Shown here piece after piece: positions 1 to 8,246 of a stretch of DNA of 64,000 nt. The DNA comes from Pelagimonas phthalicica (GTDB lineage: Bacteria > Pseudomonadota > Alphaproteobacteria > Rhodobacterales > Rhodobacteraceae). The notes below the pieces were generated by a model. It saw only the letters and a list, made by a program, of their open reading frames with translations. It searched no databases and was not told where the DNA came from. The stretch's first letter is position 1; each line of letters opens with the position of its first letter. A program made the position numbers and the translations under genes. The DNA lies in the NCBI RefSeq assembly GCF_004364805.1, contig NZ_SOAP01000004.1, positions 62,001 through 126,000 on the forward strand, read 5' to 3'.

Positions 1-821
1 AGGGTTTTCAACTGCCGCGCCGTCAGGGCCTCTACCCCCGGTTTCCCGATCACAAAGAACCCGGTGCGCGCCTTTGCATCCAGAAACAGGGCCCCATTGG
101 GTGAGGCCTCGTAAAACCTGCTGAGCGCCCCATTGGGAACGCTCAGATCTTCGGCAGCATCAATCGCACCGGCTTGCAGGCTTTGATACACTTCAGATAA
201 CGGCAGCGACTGTGGCACCGCCCCCAATTGTTCGAAAATCTCCGCCGAAGAGGTCCCGACAGTGCGCAGCTTCAGGCCCTGCAAATCTGCGACATTCGTT
301 TCGGCATTGGATGCAAAAACACTGCTTGGGGATGACGGCCAGTTTGCCAGCCCATAAAGCCCCAATTCCCCCAACAGCGCGGTGGCCCCAACCTCCAACG
401 GTCGGCGCTGATCGGTCGCGTCAGAGTTGGGCGGCACACCAAAATAGGACCGTTCATAGGCGGACAGCATATCTACCACCGCCCCCTGCTCCTCATTGCG
501 GGCCACAAAGGTCAGCAGATCCGTGCTCAGCAAGGCGACCGCCTCGGATTTGAACATCTCTGACACAACGTCACGCGCGCCCCCCAACTCGGCATAAGAC
601 CTGACATCCAACTTGATACCCGCTTCGGCCAAGCGGTCGTCAATCAATAGGGCATCAACGAATTGGGCCGTCGGTGGGTCCATGCGATCCGGTATCGCAA
701 AGAGCAGGTCAGCAGCAAAAGATGGCGTGCCAGCACAAAAAACCGCTGCGACAACAGCCGCGCGCAAACCGGGTTTTGGGGTGAGGTGATCCTGAGTTTT
801 GAAAAAGCACGTGAAAGACAA
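1..821 (-). CDS. TRAP transporter substrate-binding protein, DctP-like (3' end outside window)
   Basis: Reading the minus strand from a TTG at 821 gives an open frame that runs off the left edge, with about 273 codons visible. An AGGAG lies 8 bases before the TTG. The N-terminus looks like a signal peptide (hydrophobic AAVVAAVFCAG, cleavage near FAA). The later segment FEQLGAVPQSLPLSEVYQSL followed by QAGAIDAAE matches the ligand-pocket region of DctP-family periplasmic receptors, which bind organic acids and feed TRAP membrane subunits. Family members have about 330 residues, so perhaps 50-60 are missing. No dctQ or dctM partner is visible; they may lie to the left. Family assignment is good; the ligand is unknown. 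Confidence 0.72.
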   Translation of the reverse strand, partial: MSFTCFFKTQDHLTPKPGLRAAVVAAVFCAGTPSFAADLLFAIPDRMDPPTAQFVDALLIDDRLAEAGIKLDVRSYAELGGARDVVSEMFKSEAVALLSTDLLTFVARNEEQGAVVDMLSAYERSYFGVPPNSDATDQRRPLEVGATALLGELGLYGLANWPSSPSSVFASNAETNVADLQGLKLRTVGTSSAEIFEQLGAVPQSLPLSEVYQSLQAGAIDAAEDLSVPNGALSRFYEASPNGALFLDAKARTGFFVIGKPGVEALTARQLKT

Positions 822-1071
822 TGGGGATGCTCCTAATCTGAATGAGCGATAGGCAAATCAATGCCCGATGGTAACATCAATTTCCCGTTTTACAAAAACG
901 CATCACCAAGAAAATAACTCAAGGTTGTCGCTCCCGTCCTGACATGCTCCGTTCGACGCTGGTGACAAACACACGTCTTCCCCTGACGCAATCGCCCTCA
1001 CCTCTGTTCCTTGTTTCGCGTGCAATGGCCCGTTAGGCTCGTCCTATTGGGGTGCTGGGGATGATCGGGAC

Positions 1072-1842
1072 ATGGACGAAAAACAGATCGCGTCTTTGGT
1101 GGATGAGGAAATCGCAAAACGCCATCTGGCGGGTCAGCTCGAGCCAGCAGAAAACCCCCGTTGGCGTTTCCTGAGACACCCTTTGATGCTGACGATCGTT
1201 GGCTTTCTGCTCACCGTGGGCATCGGCGGGTTCTATGACAGCGTGCTGGAAAACCGAAAACAAGCAGCGGCAGAGCGGCTGGTTGCTATGGATGCGGTGC
1301 ACGGGCTTGTTCAGGCCGCCGCCGAGCGCCGGGTGCGCGGCTCTCTGGTTGTCTCCGGCATTCGGCGCGGTTTACCCTCTGATCGGTTGCACGAAAGAAA
1401 ATCGGCCTATGACGTGGCCTATATTGATTGGAATACCAATCTGATCCCGCGGTTAAGCGCGCTCAGGCATTACTTGGATTCCGATCAACAAAACGATTTC
1501 GAGATCCAGATGAACCTGAACTTTTTCCCTTGGATGGGCGCAGCCGATAATTGCCTGACCCGCGCCTATGACGTGGTGCAGTCCCAGGCCGATGACCGAT
1601 CCGCCCTCGCACAAGAGATCTTGGCCAATTGCAGCGGCCCGGGCGATATCCCAGACATCAAGGCCAGCTATTCCTTTTCCGAAATTTCCCGAGCGCTGCA
1701 TGGTTGCGAAATTGCGGTTGTCGAGACCCTCGCAGTGACCGTCAGGCGCGGCATTCAAGCCTCGGACGCCACTTGGCCGCAGGTTCAAGAAAAAGCCGTC
1801 GCCATGTTCCAGCATTACTGCCGCCCCGATTGGGAAGGGTAA
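1072..1842 (+). CDS. hypothetical single-pass membrane protein
   Basis: 256 residues. A short charged cytoplasmic N-terminus (MDEKQIASLVDEEIAKRHLA) precedes one hydrophobic segment at about 36-54, followed by a mostly helical soluble part with several Cys residues (NCLTRAYD, ANCSG, HGCEIAV, HYCRPDW). I do not recognise the family. It stands alone on the plus strand and converges with the cation efflux gene downstream with only 25 bases between the stops. The ATG is preceded by only weak purine-rich sequence. Base use resembles the flanking genes, so it is probably native. Confidence 0.6.
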   Translation: MDEKQIASLVDEEIAKRHLAGQLEPAENPRWRFLRHPLMLTIVGFLLTVGIGGFYDSVLENRKQAAAERLVAMDAVHGLVQAAAERRVRGSLVVSGIRRGLPSDRLHERKSAYDVAYIDWNTNLIPRLSALRHYLDSDQQNDFEIQMNLNFFPWMGAADNCLTRAYDVVQSQADDRSALAQEILANCSGPGDIPDIKASYSFSEISRALHGCEIAVVETLAVTVRRGIQASDATWPQVQEKAVAMFQHYCRPDWEG

Positions 1843-1867
1843 GCGATCTGGCCCTAAGGTCCCGGCC

Positions 1868-2827
1868 CTAACGCGCCCGCGCCGCCTCGTTCACCTCAAC
1901 GGTAATATGCGACAGGTGGCCGATCTTTTTCAGGCTCTCTTTGTAATGCGCTGGCGGTTGCGGGTTGGGCGAGGCAAGGGACAGGATCACCGAATAATGT
2001 CCCGGCCCAACTTGCCAGATATGCAGGTCGGTGACGGTGTCTCGGCCCTGCTCCACCGCGGCCTTGATCTGCGCGGCCAGATCATCGCCGCCGGGGGTGC
2101 GATCCAGCAACACCCCGCCCGTGTCACGGATCAACCCCCAGGACCAGCGCGAGATCACAATCGCCCCGACGATGCCCATCATCGGATCGGCCCAGAACCA
2201 GCCATAGGCCCGCCCCAGCAACAGCGCGGCAATCGCCAGCAAGGATGTCAGCGCATCCGCCAGCACATGCAGATAGGCGGCGCGCAGGTTGTTATCCTGA
2301 CCATGATGGTGGTGATCGTGCCCATGGCTGTGCCCGTGGCCATGATGCCCGTGCCCATGGTGATGATGATGATCGTCCCGCAGCAACCAGGCGCAGACCA
2401 GATTGACGACCAACCCAATCACCGCAACCATAATCGCCTGCTCAAAGCTGATAGGCACCGGATCCACCAGCCGCATCAGGCTTTCCCAACCGATCAGCAA
2501 GGCGATCAGCACCAGCACCACAGCGCTGGCAAACCCGGCCAGGTCGCCGACCTTACCGGTGCCAAAGCTAAAGCTGGGGTTATTGGCGTTCTTGCGGGCA
2601 AAACGATAGGCCAGCACTGCGATCAACATCGCACCCGCATGGGTCGACATATGCCAGCCATCCGCGACCAAGGCCATCGAGCCAAACCAATGCCCCGCCG
2701 TGATCTCGATAACCATCATAGCGGCCGTCAAGGCGATCACCAGCCAAACGCGGCGCTCATTGCGATCCTGATCCTGCCCGAGAAAGGCGTGGTCATGCGT
2801 GAAGGCGGCTGTGTCAGTTTCTGGCAT
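1868..2827 (-). CDS. dmeF: cation diffusion facilitator, DmeF-like Ni/Co efflux transporter
   Basis: 319 residues with the six-helix CDF fold. The helix II metal site appears as DGWHMSTHA (His59, His63) and the helix V site as HVLADA (His187, Asp191). A strongly His-rich cytoplasmic loop at about 153-175 lies between helices IV and V, and the C-terminal domain contains the LHIWQVGPGHYSV stretch. CDF proteins export divalent metals in exchange for protons. The His loop and HxxxH helix II site are typical of the DmeF/nickel-cobalt branch. The upstream gene encodes an RcnR/DmeR-type repressor on the same strand, 36 bases away, as in rhizobial dmeRF. Substrate is inferred from this pairing. Confidence 0.85.
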   Translation of the reverse strand: MPETDTAAFTHDHAFLGQDQDRNERRVWLVIALTAAMMVIEITAGHWFGSMALVADGWHMSTHAGAMLIAVLAYRFARKNANNPSFSFGTGKVGDLAGFASAVVLVLIALLIGWESLMRLVDPVPISFEQAIMVAVIGLVVNLVCAWLLRDDHHHHHGHGHHGHGHSHGHDHHHHGQDNNLRAAYLHVLADALTSLLAIAALLLGRAYGWFWADPMMGIVGAIVISRWSWGLIRDTGGVLLDRTPGGDDLAAQIKAAVEQGRDTVTDLHIWQVGPGHYSVILSLASPNPQPPAHYKESLKKIGHLSHITVEVNEAARAR

Positions 2828-2863
2828 GGCGGTCCCTTTCCTGCGGCTTCTAAGACGCGCGGA

Positions 2864-3136
2864 TCATTTCAGGTAGGTTTTCAAAATCTGGATCATGTCC
2901 TCGGCCCCTTGCTCGCGGGCCGTCTCATCCGAGGCCTCAACAACATGCGAGCGCAGATGTTCCTCTAAAACCTCATTGGTCAGCCCGGTCATCGCGCCCC
3001 GGATAGAGGCGATCTGGCGCAGCACTTCGGTGCAATCTGCGCCCTTCTCCAGCGCCCGCTCCACCCCTTCGACCTGTCCTTTGATGCGGCGCAGACGGGC
3101 AATCAGTTTGGAATTGTCGCGGGTGAGGTGGGACAT
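2864..3136 (-). CDS. dmeR: metal-sensing repressor of the RcnR/CsoR family (DmeR-like)
   Basis: 90 residues, usual length for the family (DUF156). The all-helical core starts LIARLRRIKGQVEGV. The metal-ligand positions known for E. coli RcnR are all present: His3, Cys35, His60 and His64. Copper-type CsoR proteins have a different C-H-C set, so a Ni/Co sensor is favoured. It sits first in a two-gene unit with the CDF exporter. The DNA just upstream of the start has an A/T-G6-T/A element (3150-3176) like RcnR/DmeR operators, which suggests autoregulation: the apo-protein represses and metal binding releases it. Confidence 0.88.
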   Translation of the reverse strand: MSHLTRDNSKLIARLRRIKGQVEGVERALEKGADCTEVLRQIASIRGAMTGLTNEVLEEHLRSHVVEASDETAREQGAEDMIQILKTYLK

Positions 3137-3149
3137 GATGCGGCTCCGA

Positions 3150-3176
3150 ATATAGCATAGGGGGGTATATTATTTT
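3150..3176 (-). promoter_or_regulatory. putative DmeR/RcnR-type operator
   Basis: 14 bases upstream of the dmeR start codon. The element has an A/T-rich half (ATATAGCATA), a run of six G, and a second A/T-rich half (TATATTAT) forming an imperfect inverted repeat around the G tract. RcnR and DmeR sites are known to have this inverted repeat plus G/C-tract form. The specific binding is inferred. Confidence 0.6.
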
Positions 3177-3503
3177 AAGCAAAAAAGCAAGGTTGCGCTT
3201 TGAGGTGGCCCCACACCCCTGGACTGCTTTTTTGAGCCAGCTCACAGAAATGTGAGCGGTGAAATTCCTGATTTTTGGGCCACGTTGAAAGCGCAGACCC
3301 AATCCCCCCAAAAGACCGGTAGAATCAGACAGATTGCCCTCTGCCCTCGCCAAAGCCCCGGTTCAGCGCCCCGAAATCGGCCAGGGCAATCTCCCCCAAA
3401 CGCGGGGCGTTTTGCACAGAATCGTGCCTAACAAGGGGTTAATCACCCGGCTTTAACGCAGCGAACGCTGGGTTTTATCGGATTTCGCCTTGATCTGCCC
3501 AAT

Positions 3504-3533
3504 TAGAAAACCCCCGACACATGGCCGAGGGTT
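3504..3533 (-). terminator. intrinsic terminator downstream of aqpZ
   Basis: On the minus strand AACCCTCG pairs with CGGGGGTT across a short loop and is followed by TTTTC, 29 bases after the aqpZ stop. Confidence 0.6.
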
Positions 3534-3561
3534 GCTCTGTTTCAGATTGTTGCGCAGCTGG

Positions 3562-4245
3562 TCAGGCGTCGCTGTCCAGCACCCCAGAGCGGAACAAAAG
3601 CCCCGCCGCCACAGCCCCCAGGATCGGTGCCAGAATGAACAGCCAAAGCTGCCCCAAAGCCTGCACCCCCGCGAACAAAGCCGGCCCAAAAGAGCGCGCC
3701 GGATTGACCGAAACCCCGGTGATATTGATGCCGACCAGATGGATGCCCACCAGGGTCAAACCAATGGCCAGACCCGCAAATTGGGCCGGCACCCCGGCCC
3801 CGGTAGCCCCCAAAATAACCACCATAAACAGGAAGGTAGCCACCAGTTCGAACAGGAAGGCCGCGATCATGCCATACTCCCCCAGATAACCCGCGCCCCA
3901 GCCATTTTGACCCAGCCCGTTCTCAGCGACGCTGTAATCGGCCTTGCCCATGGCGATCATCATCAGGATGAACGCAGCAGCGACAGCTCCGGCCACCTGC
4001 GCGATGATATAGGTCACCGCCTCGGGCATGCTAATGCGCCCCGCCGCCACCGCGCCCAGCGACACAGCCGGGTTGATATGACAGCCCGAAACCGGCCCGA
4101 TCCCATAGGCCATCCCGATCAAAGCCAGCCCAAAAGCCAGACTGATCCCGGTCAGCCCAATGTCCGGCCCGGCAATCACAGCCGACCCGCACCCAATCAG
4201 AACTAGCGTAAATGTTCCAATAAACTCAGCGACTTGTTTCTTCAT
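3562..4245 (-). CDS. aqpZ: aquaporin Z
   Basis: 227 residues from the ATG at 4245, which is preceded by GAGGTGAGGG; an upstream in-frame ATG would add 12 non-homologous residues. Six membrane helices and both NPA half-helix motifs are present (HINPAVS and SVNPARS; the Arg after the second NPA is the selectivity-filter Arg). It is a membrane water channel. Compared with E. coli AqpZ the segment before the first NPA reads IGPVSGCH instead of VGHISGGH, a modest change. The gene lies downstream of rplW on the same strand but a strong terminator separates them, so it likely has its own promoter. Confidence 0.92.
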   Translation of the reverse strand: MKKQVAEFIGTFTLVLIGCGSAVIAGPDIGLTGISLAFGLALIGMAYGIGPVSGCHINPAVSLGAVAAGRISMPEAVTYIIAQVAGAVAAAFILMMIAMGKADYSVAENGLGQNGWGAGYLGEYGMIAAFLFELVATFLFMVVILGATGAGVPAQFAGLAIGLTLVGIHLVGINITGVSVNPARSFGPALFAGVQALGQLWLFILAPILGAVAAGLLFRSGVLDSDA

Positions 4246-4360
4246 CGCACCCTCACCTCGTAAGCTACATGCGCCAAACATCTGACAGTTTGTCGCAGCG
4301 GGTAAGGGGAATTCGGGCGCGGCAAACTCAGGTCACAACACCCGCACCCGCGCACAAAGA

Positions 4361-4392
4361 AAAACCCCCTGGCAAAAACCAGGGGGTTCTTC
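4361..4392 (-). terminator. terminator of the S10-type operon (after rplW)
   Basis: Perfect 10-bp stem AACCCCCTGG / CCAGGGGGTT with a 6-base loop, followed on the minus strand by TTTTTCTTTG. It lies 46 bases beyond the rplW stop, showing that the operon ends here and does not continue into rplB. Confidence 0.85.
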
Positions 4393-4400
4393 AAATTCAT

Positions 4401-4428
4401 GCCGTAGGGTGGGGTTAAACCCCACCTT
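4401..4428. repeat. GGGTGGGGT palindromic repeat, copy 1
   Basis: GCCGTAGGGTGGGGTTAAAC continuing into CCCACC; the arms GGTGGGGTT and AACCCCACC can pair. The same element occurs at 9703, 11025, 37057 and 49977, always between genes. Confidence 0.75.
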
Positions 4429-4437
4429 ACCCATCCT

Positions 4438-4734
4438 TTACAGACCAGTGGTCACGTCGATGGTGTTGCCCTCTTCGAGGGTCACATAGGCTTTCTTGAC
4501 GTCCTTGCGACGGCCGGTCACGCCTTTGAAACGCTTGACCTTACCTTTGGTGATGGTGGTGTTAACCGCCTTCACCTTCACACCAAACAGAGCCTCAACG
4601 GCCTCTTTGATCTGTGGCTTGTTGCTGTCGATGGCAACTTCGAAAACCACTGCGCCGTTTTCGGACGCCATGGTGGATTTCTCGGTTACGACCGGCTTGC
4701 GGACGATGTCGTAATGTTCTGCTTTCGCGCTCAT
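4438..4734 (-). CDS. rplW: 50S ribosomal protein L23
   Basis: 98 residues, normal length. The N-terminal [11 protein letters not shown] and the central [20 protein letters not shown] stretch are characteristic of L23, which binds 23S rRNA near the peptide exit and docks SRP and trigger factor. The start overlaps the rplD stop by 4 bases, indicating translational coupling. It is the last gene of this operon: a strong terminator follows and rplB is absent, which is unusual. Confidence 0.97.
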   Translation of the reverse strand: MSAKAEHYDIVRKPVVTEKSTMASENGAVVFEVAIDSNKPQIKEAVEALFGVKVKAVNTTITKGKVKRFKGVTGRRKDVKKAYVTLEEGNTIDVTTGL

Positions 4735-5348
4735 TTCAGGCGAGCCTCCAGTGCTTCGACACCTGCTTTGGTGATCACCAGAGTGTCACGCTTGAGGATG
4801 TCATAAACGTTGGCACCGATGGTTGGCAGGATGTCCAGACCTTCGATGTTACGAGCTGCTTTGGCGAAGTCTTCGTTGACCGAAGCCCCGTCGATGATCA
4901 GCGCGCGCTTCCAACCCAGAGCCTTGACCTGATTGGCCAGGGTCTTGGTCTTGCCGTCGGTGGCCGCATCCTCAAGAACAACCAGCGAGCCAGTTGCAGC
5001 CTTGGCGGACAGAGCCATTTTCAGACCCAGAGCGCGGACTTTTTTCTGCAAGGAGTGACCGTGCGAACGCGGGGTCGGACCCTTGTAGATACCACCCTTG
5101 CGGAAGATAGGCGCCTTGCGGGACCCGTGACGTGCGCCACCGGTGCCTTTTTGGCGATAGATCTTCTTGGTCGAGTAGCTGACCTCGGAACGGGTCTTGA
5201 CCTTGTGGGTACCGGCTTGGGCGTTGTTACGCTGCCAGCGGACCACACGGTGCAGGATGTCGGCACGTGGCTCGAGGCCAAACAGTGCTTCGTCCAGCTC
5301 GACAGAACCGGCGGCTGCGCCGTCAAGTTTGATTACGTCGAGTTTCAT
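4731..5348 (-). CDS. rplD: 50S ribosomal protein L4
   Basis: 205 residues. The conserved extended loop is clear ([20 protein letters not shown]), as is the C-terminal [18 protein letters not shown]4 binds 23S rRNA and lines the exit tunnel; in E. coli it also autoregulates the S10 operon. The gene overlaps rplC by 4 bases and rplW by 4 bases, so rplC-rplD-rplW form a coupled unit. Confidence 0.97.
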   Translation of the reverse strand: MKLDVIKLDGAAAGSVELDEALFGLEPRADILHRVVRWQRNNAQAGTHKVKTRSEVSYSTKKIYRQKGTGGARHGSRKAPIFRKGGIYKGPTPRSHGHSLQKKVRALGLKMALSAKAATGSLVVLEDAATDGKTKTLANQVKALGWKRALIIDGASVNEDFAKAARNIEGLDILPTIGANVYDILKRDTLVITKAGVEALEARLK

Positions 5349-6064
5349 GCGTCACCTCCTTCGGCAGCAGCTTCTTCTGCCGGAGCGTCTGTGGAGCGGA
5401 TAGCCGCAGGTGTCGGCACGTCAGAAGGCACAGGCTTTTTGACCGCGTCCTTCAGAGTGACCCAGCCACCCTTGGAACCCGGAACAGCGCCTTTGATCAT
5501 GATGATGCCGCGATCCGCGTCAGTCTTCACAACCTGCAGGTTCTGAGTGGTAACACGGGCAGCACCCATGTGACCGGCCATTTTCTTGCCTTTGAAAACC
5601 TTGCCCGGGTTCTGACACTGACCGGTCGAACCGTGGGAGCGGTGGCTGATGGACACACCGTGTGTCGCACGCAGACCGCCAAAGTTCCAACGCTTCATAC
5701 CACCGGCGAAACCTTTACCGATCGAGATGCCGGATACGTCAACGTACTGGCCCTCGTTGTAATGTTCGGCGGTGATTTCCGCGCCCACTTCGATCAGCAT
5801 CTCAGGAGCAACACGGAATTCCGCAACCTTACGCTTGGGTTCCACATTTGCTTTGGCAAAGTGGCCACGCATGGCTTTGGAAACGTTTTTGGCTTTGGCT
5901 GTGCCAGCACCCAGCTGAACAGCGGTGTAACCGTGCTCTTCTTCGGTGCGTTGTGCCACGACCTGCAGGTTTTCCAGCTGCAGAACGGTCACCGGGATCT
6001 GCTTGCCGTCCTCTTGGAACAGACGAGTCATCCCGACTTTCTTTGCGATAATACCAGAGCGCAT
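5345..6064 (-). CDS. rplC: 50S ribosomal protein L3
   Basis: 239 residues. The N-terminus [16 protein letters not shown] and the central [17 protein letters not shown] and [15 protein letters not shown] segments are diagnostic. L3 folds early onto 23S rRNA near the peptidyl transferase centre. Compared with the about 209-residue enterobacterial form, it has an Ala/Glu-rich C-terminal extension ([15 protein letters not shown]), common in Rhodobacterales. The start lies 9 bases after the rpsJ stop. Confidence 0.97.
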   Translation of the reverse strand: MRSGIIAKKVGMTRLFQEDGKQIPVTVLQLENLQVVAQRTEEEHGYTAVQLGAGTAKAKNVSKAMRGHFAKANVEPKRKVAEFRVAPEMLIEVGAEITAEHYNEGQYVDVSGISIGKGFAGGMKRWNFGGLRATHGVSISHRSHGSTGQCQNPGKVFKGKKMAGHMGAARVTTQNLQVVKTDADRGIIMIKGAVPGSKGGWVTLKDAVKKPVPSDVPTPAAIRSTDAPAEEAAAEGGDA

Positions 6065-6073
6065 GATACCCCC

Positions 6074-6379
6074 TTAGACTTTGATCTCGACGTCAACGCC
6101 AGCGGCGAGGTCGAGCTTCATCAGGGCATCAACAGTCTGAGGAGTCGGGTCGACGATGTCGAGCATACGCTTATGCGTACGGATCTCGAACTGGTCGCGC
6201 GACTTCTTGTTCACGTGTGGGCCACGCAGAACTGTGAATTTTTCGATTTTGTTAGGCAGCGGGATGGGACCGCGGACCTGAGCACCGGTGCGCTTGGCAG
6301 TGTTAACGATTTCCTGTGTGGAAGCATCGAGAACGCGATAGTCAAACGCCTTCAGCCGGATACGGATGTTCTGGTTCAT
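6074..6379 (-). CDS. rpsJ: 30S ribosomal protein S10
   Basis: 101 residues from the ATG at 6379 ([18 protein letters not shown]). An upstream in-frame start would add 18 residues not found in S10. The core [20 protein letters not shown] and [12 protein letters not shown] is diagnostic. S10 (NusE) acts in the 30S head and in NusB-dependent antitermination. It heads the operon rpsJ-rplC-rplD-rplW, and a promoter-like site lies about 120 bases upstream (6496-6524). Confidence 0.96.
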   Translation of the reverse strand: MNQNIRIRLKAFDYRVLDASTQEIVNTAKRTGAQVRGPIPLPNKIEKFTVLRGPHVNKKSRDQFEIRTHKRMLDIVDPTPQTVDALMKLDLAAGVDVEIKV

Positions 6380-6449
6380 TGAACATACCTTTATTGGCAT
6401 TGGAGTTGAGAGGAGGATGGGCGACCACCGCACACCCTCATCGAACCCA

Positions 6450-6471
6450 AACGGCGGGAATCACCCCGCCG
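6450..6471 (-). promoter_or_regulatory. leader hairpin of the S10 operon
   Basis: CGGCGGG, a 5-base loop AATCA, then CCCCGCCG lies in the predicted untranslated leader between the S10 promoter and rpsJ. It could be part of the L4-type autoregulatory leader, but the fold does not clearly match the E. coli one. Confidence 0.35.
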
Positions 6472-6495
6472 CAAGTCTCATCGAGACATTACGCG

Positions 6496-6524
6496 CGTAT
6501 ACAAGCGGGATGAAGATCAGGCAA
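6496..6524 (-). promoter_or_regulatory. predicted promoter of the rpsJ operon
   Basis: Minus strand: TTGCCT, 17-base spacer, TATACG. The -10 hexamer is identical to that of the str operon promoter at 14350. The expected leader is about 110 bases. Confidence 0.5.
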
Positions 6525-6672
6525 GCCCCTCTCTGCAGAGTGCACCAAGTTTACCAAGACTCGTTGGCAAGTCTGATGGCTTATCATCCGCAAGCCCGAC
6601 ACTGATGAAACACGAGCCCATTTCAGACTAAGTTCACGTGCACCGTTAACTTTTACTTGCTTATAAAGAGAA

Positions 6673-7977
6673 ATGACTACTTCATATTGGAAATTGTATC
6701 CAAACTCAAAAGTTTCCATGTCCGACAGCACCAAAGATTTCCGCATTTTCATTAGTCACAAACATCAGGATACGCACCTGGCAAAGAAGCTTCATGAAAT
6801 CCTTCATGACAAGTGGTTGGGCGGAAACGGAAAGGTCTTTCTATCTAGTCTACCAGGGAGCGGCAAACAGGGAAAGAACCTGAACACGGAACTTACAGAA
6901 GAGCTACGGCGCACAGATTTATTCATCCTTTTGTTCACAGATGCAGATGAGGACTGGTCAAACTGCATGTGGGAGCTTGGTGTGGCAACTGGGTCTCAAA
7001 CCAAAGCAACCAGGGTCGTGACTCTTTACTGTGGAAACAAGCAACCGCTTGTCAGGATTTCTGATCTTACCGTGAGTGTTCGAGACGACAAAGAAGTTGC
7101 TGACTTTGCCGCGAATTTCCATGGCAAGGATGGATGGCTTATCAAGGACGAAGGTACTCGAGAAAGTGAAAGCGCTTTGCTGTCGTATTTGGGCTTGCAG
7201 TCGGAAGATGAAGTCAACAATCGCGCCATGTTTTTGCACGAAGAGCTTTCCAAATTCATAAATGATTCTTCACCAGAATGGATCGAAAGACTTGAATACT
7301 TGAAGTTTTCTCTGGAACGCTCACATGTCGAAAGCGTTATCGAACTTCGTGAAAAGGCGCAAAAACTCTCATTTGTTAACCAAGATCACATCGATTTCAA
7401 GAAACTGGAAGATGAAGACAAACAAAAACATCAGGCCCTGCGCCAAGAGTATGATAGCCTACGCACCAAAGCGACCATGCTCTTGCAGTCGGAATTGGTT
7501 TTGTCTCCAGATGGCCCGCTCACACAAGGTGCTCTAAACCGATTTGGTTACACCGTCGCGCCTAAAAAAGCGACCCTTAAGGATCTATTTCGAAACTGGG
7601 AAGACGATTACAGATCAAACCATAACGGCCACCTAGATGAGGATGTCATTCAGTGGCAAGCTGAATTGCTGAGTGATCTTTCCCGCGCGACCGAAGGGAG
7701 AAGTTCACGACCGTCTCGTTTTGCTATGCCAGCCACCTCTTCGAACAACAGCGAAGAGGTCTTACCGGTCGTCGTGCGCACGAGGAGCAAAGTGGATGGC
7801 TCAGTAGTCTATTTCGTATACTTCTTCCGTGCCCCTGAAGATTACTCGGCCAACGCTGTTTATAATGATTTTCTAGAAGAGACTCTAGCAGATCTAACTG
7901 ATGACCTGACAAAATGTCGAGAAGAGCTCAACAATGCAAATCTCGAAATTGCTCGTTTGACAAACGAAACTCAATAA
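6673..7977 (+). CDS. TIR-domain protein with coiled-coil and unknown C-terminal region
   Basis: 434 residues. Residues about 22-160 form a TIR-like domain: strand A FRIFISHKHQD, a Ser/Gly-rich BB-loop region (SSLPGSGKQGKNL), strand DLFILLFTDAD, and the helix motif WSNCMWELG in which Glu101 sits at the position of the NADase catalytic Glu. A charged helical stretch (about 190-310) and a small mixed domain (VVVRTRSKVDGSVVYFVYFF) follow, ending in a predicted coiled coil. The gene is clearly more A/T-rich than its neighbours and lies alone between two ribosomal operons, so transfer is likely. Many TIR proteins are anti-phage NAD-cleaving effectors; that role is inference here. The start may instead be the ATG at 6718. 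Confidence 0.72.
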   Translation: MTTSYWKLYPNSKVSMSDSTKDFRIFISHKHQDTHLAKKLHEILHDKWLGGNGKVFLSSLPGSGKQGKNLNTELTEELRRTDLFILLFTDADEDWSNCMWELGVATGSQTKATRVVTLYCGNKQPLVRISDLTVSVRDDKEVADFAANFHGKDGWLIKDEGTRESESALLSYLGLQSEDEVNNRAMFLHEELSKFINDSSPEWIERLEYLKFSLERSHVESVIELREKAQKLSFVNQDHIDFKKLEDEDKQKHQALRQEYDSLRTKATMLLQSELVLSPDGPLTQGALNRFGYTVAPKKATLKDLFRNWEDDYRSNHNGHLDEDVIQWQAELLSDLSRATEGRSSRPSRFAMPATSSNNSEEVLPVVVRTRSKVDGSVVYFVYFFRAPEDYSANAVYNDFLEETLADLTDDLTKCREELNNANLEIARLTNETQ

Positions 7978-8246
7978 AACCGTGCTTCTCCAAATGCTCC
8001 GACAGCCATCGACAAGAGCTCTGTCTGAGCTTGGTCAGACACTTGAACACATTCTTCGAAGACCCTCTGCATCTGAAACCCCGAAATTTGATTAAGAGGC
8101 AAACGTGTTACCATGAATACCGCCCTGTCCAAAAGGTAGAGATCGTCGCTATTTCGACCCCGTCGGAGCAATTCTGCAGCAACTGCGTCACTTGATGCTG
8201 TTTGGTCACCCCATTCACTACAATTAGTGCCCATCTGCCCTATCAC
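7971..8246 (-). CDS. possible small hypothetical protein convergent with the TIR gene
   Basis: A 91-codon frame from GTG at 8246, with an ATG 4 codons further in. Its predicted product is helical and not obviously low-complexity (AVAAELLRRGRNSDDLYLLD, FQMQRVFEECVQVSDQAQ). It overlaps the last 7 bases of the TIR gene tail to tail. I do not recognise it and there is no strong ribosome-binding site, so it may be spurious. Confidence 0.33.
   Translation of the reverse strand: MIGQMGTNCSEWGDQTASSDAVAAELLRRGRNSDDLYLLDRAVFMVTRLPLNQISGFQMQRVFEECVQVSDQAQTELLSMAVGAFGEARFY

Larger units (their letters stand above)
3137..3561. other. intergenic region between dmeR and aqpZ
   Basis: 425 bases with no convincing gene. 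It holds the putative DmeR operator next to the dmeR start and an intrinsic terminator next to the aqpZ stop. The middle (about 3180-3500) shows no recognised element. Confidence 0.6.

Noticed and set aside
1907-2968. 353-codon plus-strand frame antisense to dmeF
   Set aside because: Low-complexity His/Met/Gln-rich product caused by the complement of the His-rich loop; dmeF and dmeR on the other strand are clear.
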